Shown here one piece after another: positions 7,323 to 16,258 of a stretch of DNA of 64,000 nt. Numbering within the stretch: position 1 is the first letter of the stretch; every line of letters starts with the position of its first letter. The notes under the pieces are model-generated. The model had not been told where the DNA came from. It worked only from the letters and a program-made list of their open reading frames with translations, and made no database searches. The DNA comes from CALBPI01 sp039821645 (GTDB taxonomy: Bacteria; Pseudomonadota; Gammaproteobacteria; Steroidobacterales; Woeseiaceae): positions 1 to 64,000 of the forward strand of contig JBCBNU010000004.1 in NCBI GenBank assembly GCA_039821645.1, read 5' to 3'. The translations under genes and the position numbers were made by a program.

Positions 7323-9416
7323 CTAAGGCGACCACTGTGCTGAGAGGTCAACTCCCGAGAACGTCTGATAAGCGCGAATGCCAATATGCCACGTTCCTGC
7401 CTGCGGATTGGTGATCGTGCACACCTCGTTGTTGCCGTTCAGGTATGGACGACAGTCGTAGCGCGAGGTCAAGGGCTGATTACCGAAGCGCAGATACAAG
7501 TCCGCATCACCACTGCCACCAGAGATTTGCACCTGGAACGTTGACATGCCCGGGGGAATATCCACGGTATAACGAAGCCAATTTCGACGCGATGCCGACA
7601 GATTGTTCAAACCGGCTGACCCGCCCTCGGCACCACCACCACTGCTCGGCTCGTCGAAGCTTGCGGTCAACGTCACGCCGGAGAACGTACTCCAGGCACG
7701 CACCAGCACATGGTAGGTGCCTTCCTGGACATTCGAGATATCACAGGTTTCGTTGTTGCCATTCAAATACGGGCGACAATCATAAGTCGATGTCGTTGGC
7801 GCCGCGCCGAATCGGACATACAGGTCTGCATCTCCAGAGCCGCCTGCGATCTGGAACGATAGATTACTCGCACCGGCGGGCACTTCGATCGTGAAGCGAA
7901 GCTCGCTACCGGTGCTCGCAGCCAGACCCGTCTCAGGAACACCGTTCTCGAGTACAGGCTCGCTACCGCCCCCACCACCACCGCCGCCTGTCAGCGTAGC
8001 TACCGCGGCAGCCGCGTCGGCTATGCCAGCGCCACACTGAGAGCAGGTCGCAGGAAACGCGCGCGCCGTCGAGGTGATCGTCGACTCGATTTGATCAGGC
8101 GTCAGACTCGAGTCAAGCGCCTTCAACATCGCAGCAAGGCCGGCCACATGCGGCGCTGCCATGCTGGTGCCCTGGTAGAAAGCGTAGTTGTTGCTGCCTG
8201 GCGTCGTACCGCCGCTGTTCAGTGTGGATAAGACACCATTCGCGGCGCTCGCGCGGACATCACCGCCCGGTGCTGCCACATCGACATCCGCTCCGAAGTT
8301 CGAGTAATACGCACGACCACCGTTGCGATTGGTCGAGGCGACCGTAATAACGCCGGAACAGTTCGCCGGGTTAAATGCCGATGCGTTCTGGTTGGAGTTG
8401 CCGGCCGCAACCACGATTGTAGCCCCGTTAGCACGTGCAATATTGATCGCGGATTGCGTCGTCGTCGAGCAGGCGCCGCCGCCGCCCAGGCTCATGTTGA
8501 TAACGTCCGCCGGGTTTGCGTTGGTCGGCGTACCCGCCACACTGCCACCCGAAGCCCAGATGATGCTGTCTGCGATATCCGACGTGTAACCGCCGCAGCG
8601 ACCCAGGGCGCGCAACGGGACGACCTTGGCACCGTAGGCAACTCCAGCGACACCGGTGCCGTTATTGGTCACGGCGGCGACAGTGCCAGCGACGTGGGTG
8701 CCATGCCAACTGGAACTTCGAGCCGGTTGACCTGGACCACATTGGCCCGGTGTGGAGAAGTCGCCCGGATCAGTTGCGTCACTGTCTCGGCCATCTCCGT
8801 CGACGGAGACAAACGTATCGCTGATCATGTCGTAACCGGGCAGAAGGTTGCCCGCGAGATCGGGGTGCGCACGGTAACCGGTGTCGATCACCGCAACCAC
8901 CGTTCCGGCGCCGGTCGTGCTATCCCAAGCCAATGGCAGATTCAGACCACCGGTCGGCTCGAAGTAGTGCCATTGCTCGTTGTAACGCGCGTCGTTTGGA
9001 GTTGCCATCGGCTGCAGCAGCAAATCCGGCTCCGCGTACTCGACATTCGGGTCCGCCTGAATCTTCGCCAGCATGAGCTTCAACTCGGCGGGCTTGCGCC
9101 ACTGTGCGATCCGGTAGACCGCAGCGCCACTGGCAGCACGTCGCTTCAGTGTCACCTGCATGCCCATTGCCTGTGAGAGCACTCTGGCCTGATCGCCAGT
9201 ATTGCCCGATGCGATCGTGGCACCGATCGGTGACTGACTCACCGCGAGCGATTTGTATTTCACGATGAACTGGTTGGTCGGTGGCGACTCAGCCAGTGTG
9301 GTGGAAGTGGTGGCAGGATCGGACCCACCCGCCATGGATACCGGCGATGCCAGCAAAGTCCCCAAAATGAGCGCCGTCGCGAGACGGCCCCGAGCAAAGA
9401 TGCCCTTCGTCTTCAT
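7323..9416 (-). CDS. Secreted subtilisin-like S8 serine peptidase with two PPC domains
   Basis: 697 aa from ATG 9416 (AGGAG 6 nt upstream), secreted by Sec (signal up to about residue 29, VSMAGG). Residues ~47-135 are an I9-type propeptide (QFIVKYKS...). The catalytic domain spans ~150-495 with Asp178 (VVAVIDTGYRAHPDL), His238 (SWHGTHVAGTVA), oxyanion Asn340 (VVAAGNSN) and Ser418 (QGTSMAAPHVAG). An eight-Gly linker leads to two pre-peptidase C-terminal (PPC) domains (~510-590 and ~615-697), each with 'GSGDADLYVRFG...YDCRPYLNGNNE.C'. These are normally trimmed after export through the type II system. It is monocistronic with its own terminator, and probably digests extracellular protein. Confidence 0.95.
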   Translation of the reverse strand: MKTKGIFARGRLATALILGTLLASPVSMAGGSDPATTSTTLAESPPTNQFIVKYKSLAVSQSPIGATIASGNTGDQARVLSQAMGMQVTLKRRAASGAAVYRIAQWRKPAELKLMLAKIQADPNVEYAEPDLLLQPMATPNDARYNEQWHYFEPTGGLNLPLAWDSTTGAGTVVAVIDTGYRAHPDLAGNLLPGYDMISDTFVSVDGDGRDSDATDPGDFSTPGQCGPGQPARSSSWHGTHVAGTVAAVTNNGTGVAGVAYGAKVVPLRALGRCGGYTSDIADSIIWASGGSVAGTPTNANPADVINMSLGGGGACSTTTQSAINIARANGATIVVAAGNSNQNASAFNPANCSGVITVASTNRNGGRAYYSNFGADVDVAAPGGDVRASAANGVLSTLNSGGTTPGSNNYAFYQGTSMAAPHVAGLAAMLKALDSSLTPDQIESTITSTARAFPATCSQCGAGIADAAAAVATLTGGGGGGGGSEPVLENGVPETGLAASTGSELRFTIEVPAGASNLSFQIAGGSGDADLYVRFGAAPTTSTYDCRPYLNGNNETCDISNVQEGTYHVLVRAWSTFSGVTLTASFDEPSSGGGAEGGSAGLNNLSASRRNWLRYTVDIPPGMSTFQVQISGGSGDADLYLRFGNQPLTSRYDCRPYLNGNNEVCTITNPQAGTWHIGIRAYQTFSGVDLSAQWSP

Positions 9417-9709
9417 GATCACTCCTAACCGAATTCGGAGTCGAAGGTCTTGCGCCAACTTGGCTCCGGTTAACACCGCATTCGACGCTACGCTAGCTGT
9501 CGAAACTCGATCAACTGCACATCTATTGCTATTTGGCGCCCATTTATGACATTTCGGAAGAATTCCCTACCGTATCTGGGCGTTACGTTATGCAAAACAA
9601 AAGTTATGCTCCGATGATTTTGTTTGTAACCAATGCGTTGTCCTGACCAAATGCGCAAAAACGGCCCCTTATTGGACGGTACTGGAAGCGAAAATGAACC
9701 AGAAAGGGG
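9417..9709. other. Non-coding upstream region of the peptidase gene
   Basis: About 290 bp, more AT-rich than its surroundings, without a supportable ORF. It should contain the peptidase promoter. I could not fix -35/-10 boxes with confidence. Confidence 0.5.
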
Positions 9710-9907
9710 AACATTGCGCGCTACAATCTCGGCGCACAAATCGGCAATCGCGCGCTTAGCGATACCAGCGACGATGGGCTAATGCTTCCCGAGCAAATGG
9801 CTGAGACCTATTTCCATCTGGCCCACCAGCACCGATCAGCGTGGACGCACAAACTCGACTTACGCGCCCACGCCGATTTGGCCGGGTGGAACCACAATCC
9901 CCACTAA
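9710..9907 (+). pseudogene. C-terminal remnant of a short-chain dehydrogenase
   Basis: The frame from 9710 to TAA 9905-9907 reads NIARYNLGAQIGNRALSD...MLPEQMAETYFHLAHQHRSAWTHKLDLRAHADLAGWN. The 'LxPExxAETYxxLxxQxRSAWTxELDLR' string is the usual tail of one SDR subgroup. No start codon, Rossmann motif or YxxxK motif lies upstream, where sequence is non-coding, so only the last ~65 residues survive. It shares a CTAA stop overlap with the convergent DUF6607 gene. Confidence 0.6.
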
Positions 9908-10977
9908 TAGCTAGCAGCCGTCACCGCGTTGTCTGCCGTTTCAGCGACGGTTTCAGAACCATCATGCGTATGGGTGTTGAGCACGTCATTGATCGCGATC
10001 AGCTGTTCCTCACTGCTGGTCGTGTCTGACCGTTCGGCGTGTCCAAACATCGCAGCGATGATGGGCATACCACTCACATCAGTCGTCAGTTTCAATGTGC
10101 CGGTTGTGGACAGGCGCGCTTGCCACTCATCACGCACCAGTGACCAGAATTCTGCCGTCTTCGACCAGTACTCATCAGCAGGAGTGAAGTCATATCCCTC
10201 AATATTGCGGTAGTGATTGAACCCGAACTCGCGCACGATCGTACCCGTCGTCTCCTCACCATGGCGAATGGTTTTGGTGTTGTCCTGCTCGTGCGTCCAA
10301 CCCTGGGGCGTGATGGTGTGACGGTTCTCCGCATTCATGGCGTTGTAGTCGCTACGCACGGTGTATTCGCGCCTTGGGAGGGGACGCCAGGTACGATCGC
10401 TGGTCCATGTGGAAACGCCATACTTGTGATTCCAACGACCGGTTCCACAGTATCGCGGTGCGTCGGACACCTCGAAGACGCATTGCGTCCATGCGCCGGC
10501 TGTTTTTTCCGGCGCAAGGTCGCGAACAGTCCAGGTCTGATCGCTGGAGAACTCGAAGCGTTCGCTGGCTTCATACGTCCAGTCCTGTCGCCAGTGCTTG
10601 ATCACATGTCCGGACGGAGCGACCAGCAGATGCTGCAGAACGATATGCTCGGGAGACTCTGAGACCACGACAACGGTCTCGTAACCCCCCGATGTCTTCT
10701 CCGTGAAATCAGAGTAGTCACTGACTAGTGGCACGGTTTCCATGAACTCGAAACTCACACGGTAGTCGCCGCTCATAGCGAGGATCGCCAGACGATCCTG
10801 CTCTTGAGCGGTCTTCCCGTTCGCGATGCTCGCAAAACCAGAATTCGCGACGTATCGGTACTCCGGTGTCGATGCTGCTTCCGCCACCGGCGCCGGCGCT
10901 GTCTCGGAAGGGATACTGGCACAGCCGCTCAACACGAGCGCCGCACTGATCATTGCCCCCATTTTTTTCAAATCCAT
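9904..10977 (-). CDS. DUF6607 family lipoprotein
   Basis: 357 aa from ATG 10977 (GGAGGA 5 nt upstream). The longer upstream reading runs into the TonB receptor and is not used. It has a lipoprotein signal (MISAALVLSGC, lipobox LSGC, Cys ~18). The mature domain is rich in Trp and Tyr with repeated short motifs (HWRQDWTYE, WTSDRTWRPLPRREYTVRSDYNAM, GWTHEQDNTK). DUF6607 genes are found next to haem-type TonB receptors, as here: the receptor ends 26 bp upstream and hemP precedes it. It is probably an envelope lipoprotein that assists haem uptake; the mechanism is unknown. Likely transcribed with hemP and the receptor under Fur. Confidence 0.8.
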   Translation of the reverse strand: MDLKKMGAMISAALVLSGCASIPSETAPAPVAEAASTPEYRYVANSGFASIANGKTAQEQDRLAILAMSGDYRVSFEFMETVPLVSDYSDFTEKTSGGYETVVVVSESPEHIVLQHLLVAPSGHVIKHWRQDWTYEASERFEFSSDQTWTVRDLAPEKTAGAWTQCVFEVSDAPRYCGTGRWNHKYGVSTWTSDRTWRPLPRREYTVRSDYNAMNAENRHTITPQGWTHEQDNTKTIRHGEETTGTIVREFGFNHYRNIEGYDFTPADEYWSKTAEFWSLVRDEWQARLSTTGTLKLTTDVSGMPIIAAMFGHAERSDTTSSEEQLIAINDVLNTHTHDGSETVAETADNAVTAASY

Positions 10978-11003
10978 TTCGTCCTCCGTTGTCTTTTCTG
11001 GGT

Positions 11004-13190
11004 TCAGAAGCGCCAGTCGAGCGCCACATTGAATTCGCGGCCTGGCCGCAGGAAACGCCTGGGGTCCGCCGGGCCATCGACCAGTACACCCTGCACATCG
11101 AGGTAGGGCGTGAACGCGCGATCGGTCAGATTGAAAACGCCGAATCGCAAACGCGTTGCATCGGTCGGCTTCCAAAAACCGGTCAGGTCGTAGATCACGT
11201 ATCCGGCGGGACTAAGCAGATCGCCTTGCGTCTCATCCAACTGGGTCTGCCGTGCCGCGCCGCGAGCAATAGCCGACACCCCGAAGCGATCGCTGGATGC
11301 GAGATAGTCAAGGCCAAGCACACCATTTAGCGGTGCGATGGAATTGATCGGCTTGCCGGTATTCCGGTTTTCACCGTCGGCGTATGCGGCGGCAAAACGA
11401 ACCTGCCAACCCTCAAATCGCCGCGGTTGGAAGCTGCCGCTGAACTCGGCGCCCCTGATGCGAACGTTATCGAGATTGATCGATTGGAATTGCAGGACCT
11501 GCAAAATCGGATCGAACCCAACGACAGAGAGCGATTCGATGAAATCATCGTAGCGCGTCTCGAATACCGCCAACTCGTAGCTGGCCGCATCTGTGGCGAG
11601 CCTCATGCCGGCCTCGACGCCCCGACTCGATTCGGATTCGAGGTCGGGATTGGGGAGTGCGGTGTAACCAAACTGAAGGTTCGTGAAGCCGATGTTCACG
11701 TCATTGACAGGCGGGGCGCGAAATCCCTCGGCGTACTGGGCATACAACTGCATCGTGTCTGTCGCTTGCCACGTCGCACCGAATTTTGGTGAGAATCGTG
11801 CATCGTCGATTTCCACAGATTCAACGCCCGGATTGTCCGCAAGAAATATCGCGTCTGGCCGAGGGTCGAGCGTGAAGCGGTCATAACGAATGCCGGGAAG
11901 CAGAGTAACGTCACCGATCGCAATGGCATCTTGAAGATAGACGCCCGTTCGAGTTGTGCGTGAGACCGGAAAATCCCGAACGGGGAACGTATCCGGGCCT
12001 ACCGTATTTCCGGTCTCACCGGTGAGCACGTTAGTCTCTGTTCCCGTCCGTATCTGTTCGGTGTCGGCGCGTTCATATTCGAGGCCGTACGAGAGACTGT
12101 GTTCTAAACCAAAAAAATTGTGCTTGCTTGCGAGATTGAGTTCGAGCCCCTGTAGCTTTTGGTCGAATACAAATCCGCGTTCACGAGCGATCTCGCCGGG
12201 CGCACCAAGAATCAGGGTAGATCGATCCTCAAACGTGGTTTGTGTCGTTTCGCTTTCCTGATGAAAAGCGCGCCAGCGAATGTAGTCAAGGGGGCCAGCA
12301 CCTGCCCGCCACTCCTGACTGACCGTGGCACGAAGTCGGGAACGGGCGTCATCACCAGCAACGCGTGTGGTGTCGACCAGATAGGGAAACCCGAACAGTG
12401 GCGAAAGATCATTGCTACCTTCAAGCGAGTTGACTGCAGTGAGGTTGTTGGCTTCGAAACGCTCGAGCGTGAACAGAACACCGCCAGCATCGGTATCACC
12501 CACGCCGACTTTAGCCAGCAGATTCAAACTGTCCGACTGCAGTGGATCTACCAGCGGCGTATTGCGCTCGGTGCCATCGCGGCCCGTTACCTGCAGCATA
12601 GTGGTGATAGCACCGAATCTTTGAGCACCGGTAGCGGAGATCACTTGGCTCGAGTCGACGCTGTTATAGCCAACGGATCCGTCGAGGTGTGAGGCGTCCT
12701 CACCCAAAAGCCCCTGAGGTGTTTGCGTCACAAAGCTCACCACACCACCGAGCGCGTCCGATCCAAATAAAGCGGACGCCGGACCACGGCTGATCTCCAC
12801 CTGTTGGATGTTATTGATGTCGATGAAATCCCTGCCGGCGTTCGAGAAACTGCCGATCGAAAAAGCATCGGAAGCGGGTACACCGTCGATTTCCACCTGT
12901 ACGCGGTTGCCGCCGATCCCGCGAATACTGATTCCCGAGAATCCAAATCGGCTGCCTTGATCGACGACGTCGACACCGGGCTCAAATCGCACCAAATCGC
13001 TGATGTTCTGTGCCAGTTCACGATCGATTTGCTCGGCGTCCACAACTGTGATTCGCGCCGCGATCTCTGCTTGTGTGACCGGCGCTTTTGCCGCTTCTAC
13101 GATGATGTTGTCCACAACCTCACGTTCCTCATCGGCGACTACCGAGAGAGGCGAGGCGAGACAGACACAACTTGCCAGCATCCTTTTCAT
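11004..13190 (-). CDS. TonB-dependent haem/haemoglobin (transferrin/lactoferrin-type) receptor
   Basis: 728 aa with a signal peptide (MKRMLASCVCLASPLSVVADEE). The plug domain runs ~25-150 (ITVVDAEQIDRELAQNISDLVRFEPGVDV, SIRGIGGNRVQVEIDGVP, VEISRGPASALFGSDALGGVVSF). The 22-strand barrel contains the 'YAQYAEGFRAPPVNDVN' region and the 'NPDLESESSRGVEAGMR' motif shared by haem/haemoglobin/transferrin receptors, and ends in DWRF with terminal Phe for BAM. It lies between hemP (upstream, 74 bp) and the DUF6607 lipoprotein. It imports haem iron across the outer membrane using TonB energy. Expression is expected to respond to iron through the Fur box upstream of hemP. Confidence 0.93.
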   Translation of the reverse strand: MKRMLASCVCLASPLSVVADEEREVVDNIIVEAAKAPVTQAEIAARITVVDAEQIDRELAQNISDLVRFEPGVDVVDQGSRFGFSGISIRGIGGNRVQVEIDGVPASDAFSIGSFSNAGRDFIDINNIQQVEISRGPASALFGSDALGGVVSFVTQTPQGLLGEDASHLDGSVGYNSVDSSQVISATGAQRFGAITTMLQVTGRDGTERNTPLVDPLQSDSLNLLAKVGVGDTDAGGVLFTLERFEANNLTAVNSLEGSNDLSPLFGFPYLVDTTRVAGDDARSRLRATVSQEWRAGAGPLDYIRWRAFHQESETTQTTFEDRSTLILGAPGEIARERGFVFDQKLQGLELNLASKHNFFGLEHSLSYGLEYERADTEQIRTGTETNVLTGETGNTVGPDTFPVRDFPVSRTTRTGVYLQDAIAIGDVTLLPGIRYDRFTLDPRPDAIFLADNPGVESVEIDDARFSPKFGATWQATDTMQLYAQYAEGFRAPPVNDVNIGFTNLQFGYTALPNPDLESESSRGVEAGMRLATDAASYELAVFETRYDDFIESLSVVGFDPILQVLQFQSINLDNVRIRGAEFSGSFQPRRFEGWQVRFAAAYADGENRNTGKPINSIAPLNGVLGLDYLASSDRFGVSAIARGAARQTQLDETQGDLLSPAGYVIYDLTGFWKPTDATRLRFGVFNLTDRAFTPYLDVQGVLVDGPADPRRFLRPGREFNVALDWRF

Positions 13191-13264
13191 TGCAACAAAT
13201 CCCCTGCTTTGTCCGGAGGTTTTGCTGGCTGGCGGCGAGCGATACCGCGGGCTGGCTACTCGAG

Positions 13265-13429
13265 TTACTTGGTGAGGATGAGCTTGTCGTTCCGGGTAAC
13301 ACGCAAAGAGTAGTGCTCGCCACGGAACTCAATGCGGACCTCGCGATCCTCGCCGAACAGATCCCTTGCTTTGATCAACGGGATGCGGGCGGGTCGAGAA
13401 CTTCTTTTTTGGTGTTCAGGCTCATCCAT
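13265..13429 (-). CDS. hemP: Hemin uptake protein HemP
   Basis: 54 aa from ATG 13429. A longer reading from 13489 would cross the Fur box and is rejected. The C-terminal half carries the HemP signature: IKARDLFGEDREVRIEFRGEHYSLRVTRNDKLILTK, ending in the hallmark RxTRxxKLILTK. HemP is a small cytoplasmic protein needed for full expression or function of haem uptake in several proteobacteria. It heads the haem operon directly behind a Fur site. Confidence 0.92.
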   Translation of the reverse strand: MDEPEHQKRSSRPARIPLIKARDLFGEDREVRIEFRGEHYSLRVTRNDKLILTK

Positions 13430-13435
13430 AAATAC

Positions 13436-13462
13436 AAATGATAATGATTCGCGTTTGCATTG
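13436..13462 (-). promoter_or_regulatory. Fur box upstream of hemP
   Basis: AAATGATAATGATTCGCG followed by TTTGCATTG, 7 bp before the hemP ATG. The GATAATGAT half matches the 19-bp Fur consensus (GATAATGATAATCATTATC) closely; the other half is weaker. Its position over the expected promoter fits iron-Fur repression of hemP, receptor and DUF6607. Confidence 0.7.
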
Positions 13463-13530
13463 CAAGCATTTTCGTGGCTTTTTCCTCATCTCGGTTTACG
13501 CTCGCGCAATATGTCTGAGCGGATCCTCCA

Positions 13531-14268
13531 ATGACCACCTATAGGCTCGCCGGAGTTGACCTCGCGTGGCAGCCAGAGCGCAATCCGTCCGCCGTGGCGC
13601 TCGGTGCCCTGCACGGTCAGCGCCTTTCGGTTGACGCCGTCACAGGATCACTCGTCTCGCTCGATGAGGTCATGTCCGCGATTGATCGGGAAGGTCAACC
13701 ACACGGGGTTGCTGTAGATGCTGCACTCATCATCCGCAATCAGGCGGGTCAAAGACCGTGCGAGCGGGATCTCAACAAGGACTACCGTTCGCGCAGTGCG
13801 GGCTGCCATCCGTCTAACCTAACGCTCTATCCGGATGCGGCGAGCGTGAAGCTCGGGGAGAGCCTCAGCGCCCGGGGACTCAAACACTATGGCGAACCAG
13901 CGGGGCCCTGGCAGATCGAGTGTTACCCGCACCCGGCAATCATTGAGTTGTTTTCGCTGCCGGAACGATTGCGATACAAAAAGGGCAGCGTCAACGAGAA
14001 GCGAGGTGGGCAAATCCGATTGGCAGAGCTGATTCAGGAACGGGCTTCGGATACCGGACTGTCGGTGGTGTTCTCGGAGTCCGTAGCGCCCATTTTTGAT
14101 CCGCAGCTTATCGCCGCATTGCGTGGCAAGGCGCTGAAAGCGAACGAAGACCAGCTGGACGCCATCGTCTGCCTGCTGATCGCTGCGCACTATCAAGCAG
14201 GTAGCGCAGTCGAAGCCTACGGCGATACGGCGTCGGGCTACATCGTAGTCCCGACACCGTTCGCCTAA
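13531..14268 (+). CDS. DUF429 domain protein (predicted RNase H-like nuclease)
   Basis: 245 aa, cytoplasmic. The DUF429 family is predicted to have an RNase H-like fold. Here the first strand 'YRLAGVDLAWQPERNPSAVA' carries the expected Asp, 'HGVAVDAALIIRN' the second acidic strand, followed by PCERDLNKDYRSRSAGCHPSN, 'WQIECYPHPAIIELF' (E..PHP motif) and 'ANEDQLDAIVCLLIAAHY' with the last acidic residues. The substrate is unknown. It is divergent from hemP (101 bp between starts) and convergent on phoD with a 6-bp gap. Confidence 0.85.
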   Translation: MTTYRLAGVDLAWQPERNPSAVALGALHGQRLSVDAVTGSLVSLDEVMSAIDREGQPHGVAVDAALIIRNQAGQRPCERDLNKDYRSRSAGCHPSNLTLYPDAASVKLGESLSARGLKHYGEPAGPWQIECYPHPAIIELFSLPERLRYKKGSVNEKRGGQIRLAELIQERASDTGLSVVFSESVAPIFDPQLIAALRGKALKANEDQLDAIVCLLIAAHYQAGSAVEAYGDTASGYIVVPTPFA

Positions 14269-14274
14269 TTCGGC

Positions 14275-16122
14275 CTACCCTGGCAAGTTATTGGAAACCT
14301 GCAGGGGTTTGCGTTCGCCGGGTGAATTGAATCCGGACTCGATCTCTGCGACGGCCGCCGTAAATACCGGATCGCCGGTTTGCGGCACTAATGCCAATGG
14401 ATCAGGGTTCAACAGATTTTCAGGTGAACCGACCGCGCGATACTCCGTACGCCAACGCGTGGCCGAAACATCACACAGACTGTAACCACGGAACCGGCCG
14501 TCGAAGTATTTGATATGCGGATTATCAGGAATGCCAGCCCTGACGATAGCATCGATAGGGCGAGGATCGGCCCCCGCAAATGTCGACGCAATCGATGTGC
14601 ACACGAACTCAGCTGCCAGAACATCTGAGTTTTCAGGGTCGCCAAAATCCTTGAGCAGCTCCGCACCCCAGCCCGAGTGAATGTCACCGGTGAGCACGAC
14701 CGGGTTTCCTGGCCTCGCTCGATCAAGCACTTCGAACAATCGGTCGCGAGAAGCGCCATAGCCATCCCATGCGTCCATGCTGATGAGGTCCTCCAGCGAG
14801 TCGATTGCCGTCAGCACCTCATCTTTACCGGGGAAGTCAGGCCCGAACTGCACGTTCAAACGCCCCGTCGTTCTGAGGTCCCAAGGCATGACCATCACTT
14901 GTTGCGCCAAAACGTTCCATTGCGCCTTGGAGCTCGCGAGGTTCCTGCCGAGCCAATACTCCTGATCAAATCCGAGAAGCGTGCGTTCCTGAGCCTGAAT
15001 ACCAGCCGCATCAAAAATCACCTCGCCGAAAACGCTCTCCAACAATGCAGCAACTTGAGGATCGATACTCGTATCGTTGGATCCGAACCCGTCCGCAGCC
15101 GCCTGATCGTCGCGGAACTGGCGTGAATCCAATACGTGGATATCGGCAAGCCTGCCGAATTGCAGGCGACGTGCCAGTGGGAAACTGCCATCGCGGCTGC
15201 GCGTGCGCCGCACTGGCATGGTCTCTCCGTAGACCTCATAAGCATTTTTTCTGCGCTCCAGGAAGTCCGCATCGATAAACGGCGCGCCCTCTTCGGCGAT
15301 CGTGCCGGCGTAGTTGTTGTCGACCTCGTGATCATCCCAAGTCACGATGAAAGGCGCGTGCGCGTGGGCATCCTGCAGGTCCTGGTCCAGGCGGTAGAGC
15401 GCGTATCGGTTGCGATAGTCATCCAGCGTGAAAGTCTCGCCGCCCGTATGGTTGCGTGTGGGCAAAAGCGGATTGGAAGACGCGCCGCTCTCGTACATGT
15501 AGTCGCCCGTGTGTACCACAAAGTCGATGTCTTGCTGGGCGATGTCGCGCCAAGCGGGATAGAACCCCTGCGTGTAATTCTGGCAAGACACGAACGCGAA
15601 TCGCATCGAATCTGTTCGCGCTGCATATGGGCCCTGCGCCGGGATACCCGTTTGCGACGGGCTCGGGAAGGTTCGTGTCCGGCCAATTCGCGACTGATGC
15701 CCGCTGTATTTGCCCAGCGTGTAAAAACGATAGTAAAGCCATGCATTGGCAGGTAGGCGACGTGCAATCACGCGCACCGCATGACCGTTTCGCGCTCGGG
15801 CAGTCACTCGACCCGCCTGCACGATGTTGCGCATGCCTGGGTCTGTTGCGACCTCCCAACCTAGCGGGACATTCTTGTTGCCGAGTCCCTGCCCGGTGAT
15901 GGGGTCTTCTACGACCCGAGTCCAGAGCACTACGGAATCCGATTTCGGATCACCGGATGCGACGCCAAGAGGGAATAGCGATGTCGCCCTCAAATCGCCT
16001 CTGGCGGTTTGCATGAAAGCAGGCGCAATGACTATCCCGCCGGCCGCGGCCAGACTCTTCACGAACCCACGACGTGTCGGGGTCCAGATACGTAACTCTT
16101 CCTCTCGATCGTGATCGCTCAT
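14275..16122 (-). CDS. phoD: Alkaline phosphatase/phosphodiesterase PhoD, Tat-exported
   Basis: About 615 aa from ATG 16122 (GGAG 6 nt upstream). ATG 16140, also with GGAG, is possible. Tat signal: TPTRRGFVKSLAAAGGIVIAPAF (twin Arg). An N-terminal PhoD_N beta domain (LFPLGVASGDPKSDSVVLWTRV) precedes the Ca/Fe metallophosphoesterase core: RFAFVSCQNYTQGFY, DFVVHTGDYMYE, VTWDDHEVDNNY and VVLTGDIHSGWGAE, the metal-binding Asp, Cys, Tyr, Asn and His sites. It releases phosphate from organic phosphomono- or diesters outside the cytoplasm. No Pho box could be identified with confidence in the 137-bp gap to the next gene. Confidence 0.93.
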   Translation of the reverse strand: MSDHDREEELRIWTPTRRGFVKSLAAAGGIVIAPAFMQTARGDLRATSLFPLGVASGDPKSDSVVLWTRVVEDPITGQGLGNKNVPLGWEVATDPGMRNIVQAGRVTARARNGHAVRVIARRLPANAWLYYRFYTLGKYSGHQSRIGRTRTFPSPSQTGIPAQGPYAARTDSMRFAFVSCQNYTQGFYPAWRDIAQQDIDFVVHTGDYMYESGASSNPLLPTRNHTGGETFTLDDYRNRYALYRLDQDLQDAHAHAPFIVTWDDHEVDNNYAGTIAEEGAPFIDADFLERRKNAYEVYGETMPVRRTRSRDGSFPLARRLQFGRLADIHVLDSRQFRDDQAAADGFGSNDTSIDPQVAALLESVFGEVIFDAAGIQAQERTLLGFDQEYWLGRNLASSKAQWNVLAQQVMVMPWDLRTTGRLNVQFGPDFPGKDEVLTAIDSLEDLISMDAWDGYGASRDRLFEVLDRARPGNPVVLTGDIHSGWGAELLKDFGDPENSDVLAAEFVCTSIASTFAGADPRPIDAIVRAGIPDNPHIKYFDGRFRGYSLCDVSATRWRTEYRAVGSPENLLNPDPLALVPQTGDPVFTAAVAEIESGFNSPGERKPLQVSNNLPG

Positions 16123-16258
16123 TGTGTTCTCCAAAGTCATTCGGCACTCCATGGGAGTGACCCATCAAACTAGCTATTGCGCATGACGCCACGGTGTCGG
16201 AAATGTGACGCCAAGTTCATGGCGGTGTAGCCTGAGGATGGGAATGGAGCGTAAATTG

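Noticed and set aside
8454..9176. 240-aa plus-strand ORF opposite the subtilisin
   Set aside because: Lies against the catalytic and propeptide region of an unmistakable S8 peptidase; Arg/Thr-rich low-complexity translation typical of an antisense frame.
10978..11175. N-terminal extension of the DUF6607 ORF
   Set aside because: It runs backwards into the TonB receptor coding region, whereas an ATG at 10977 has a strong SD and a lipoprotein signal.
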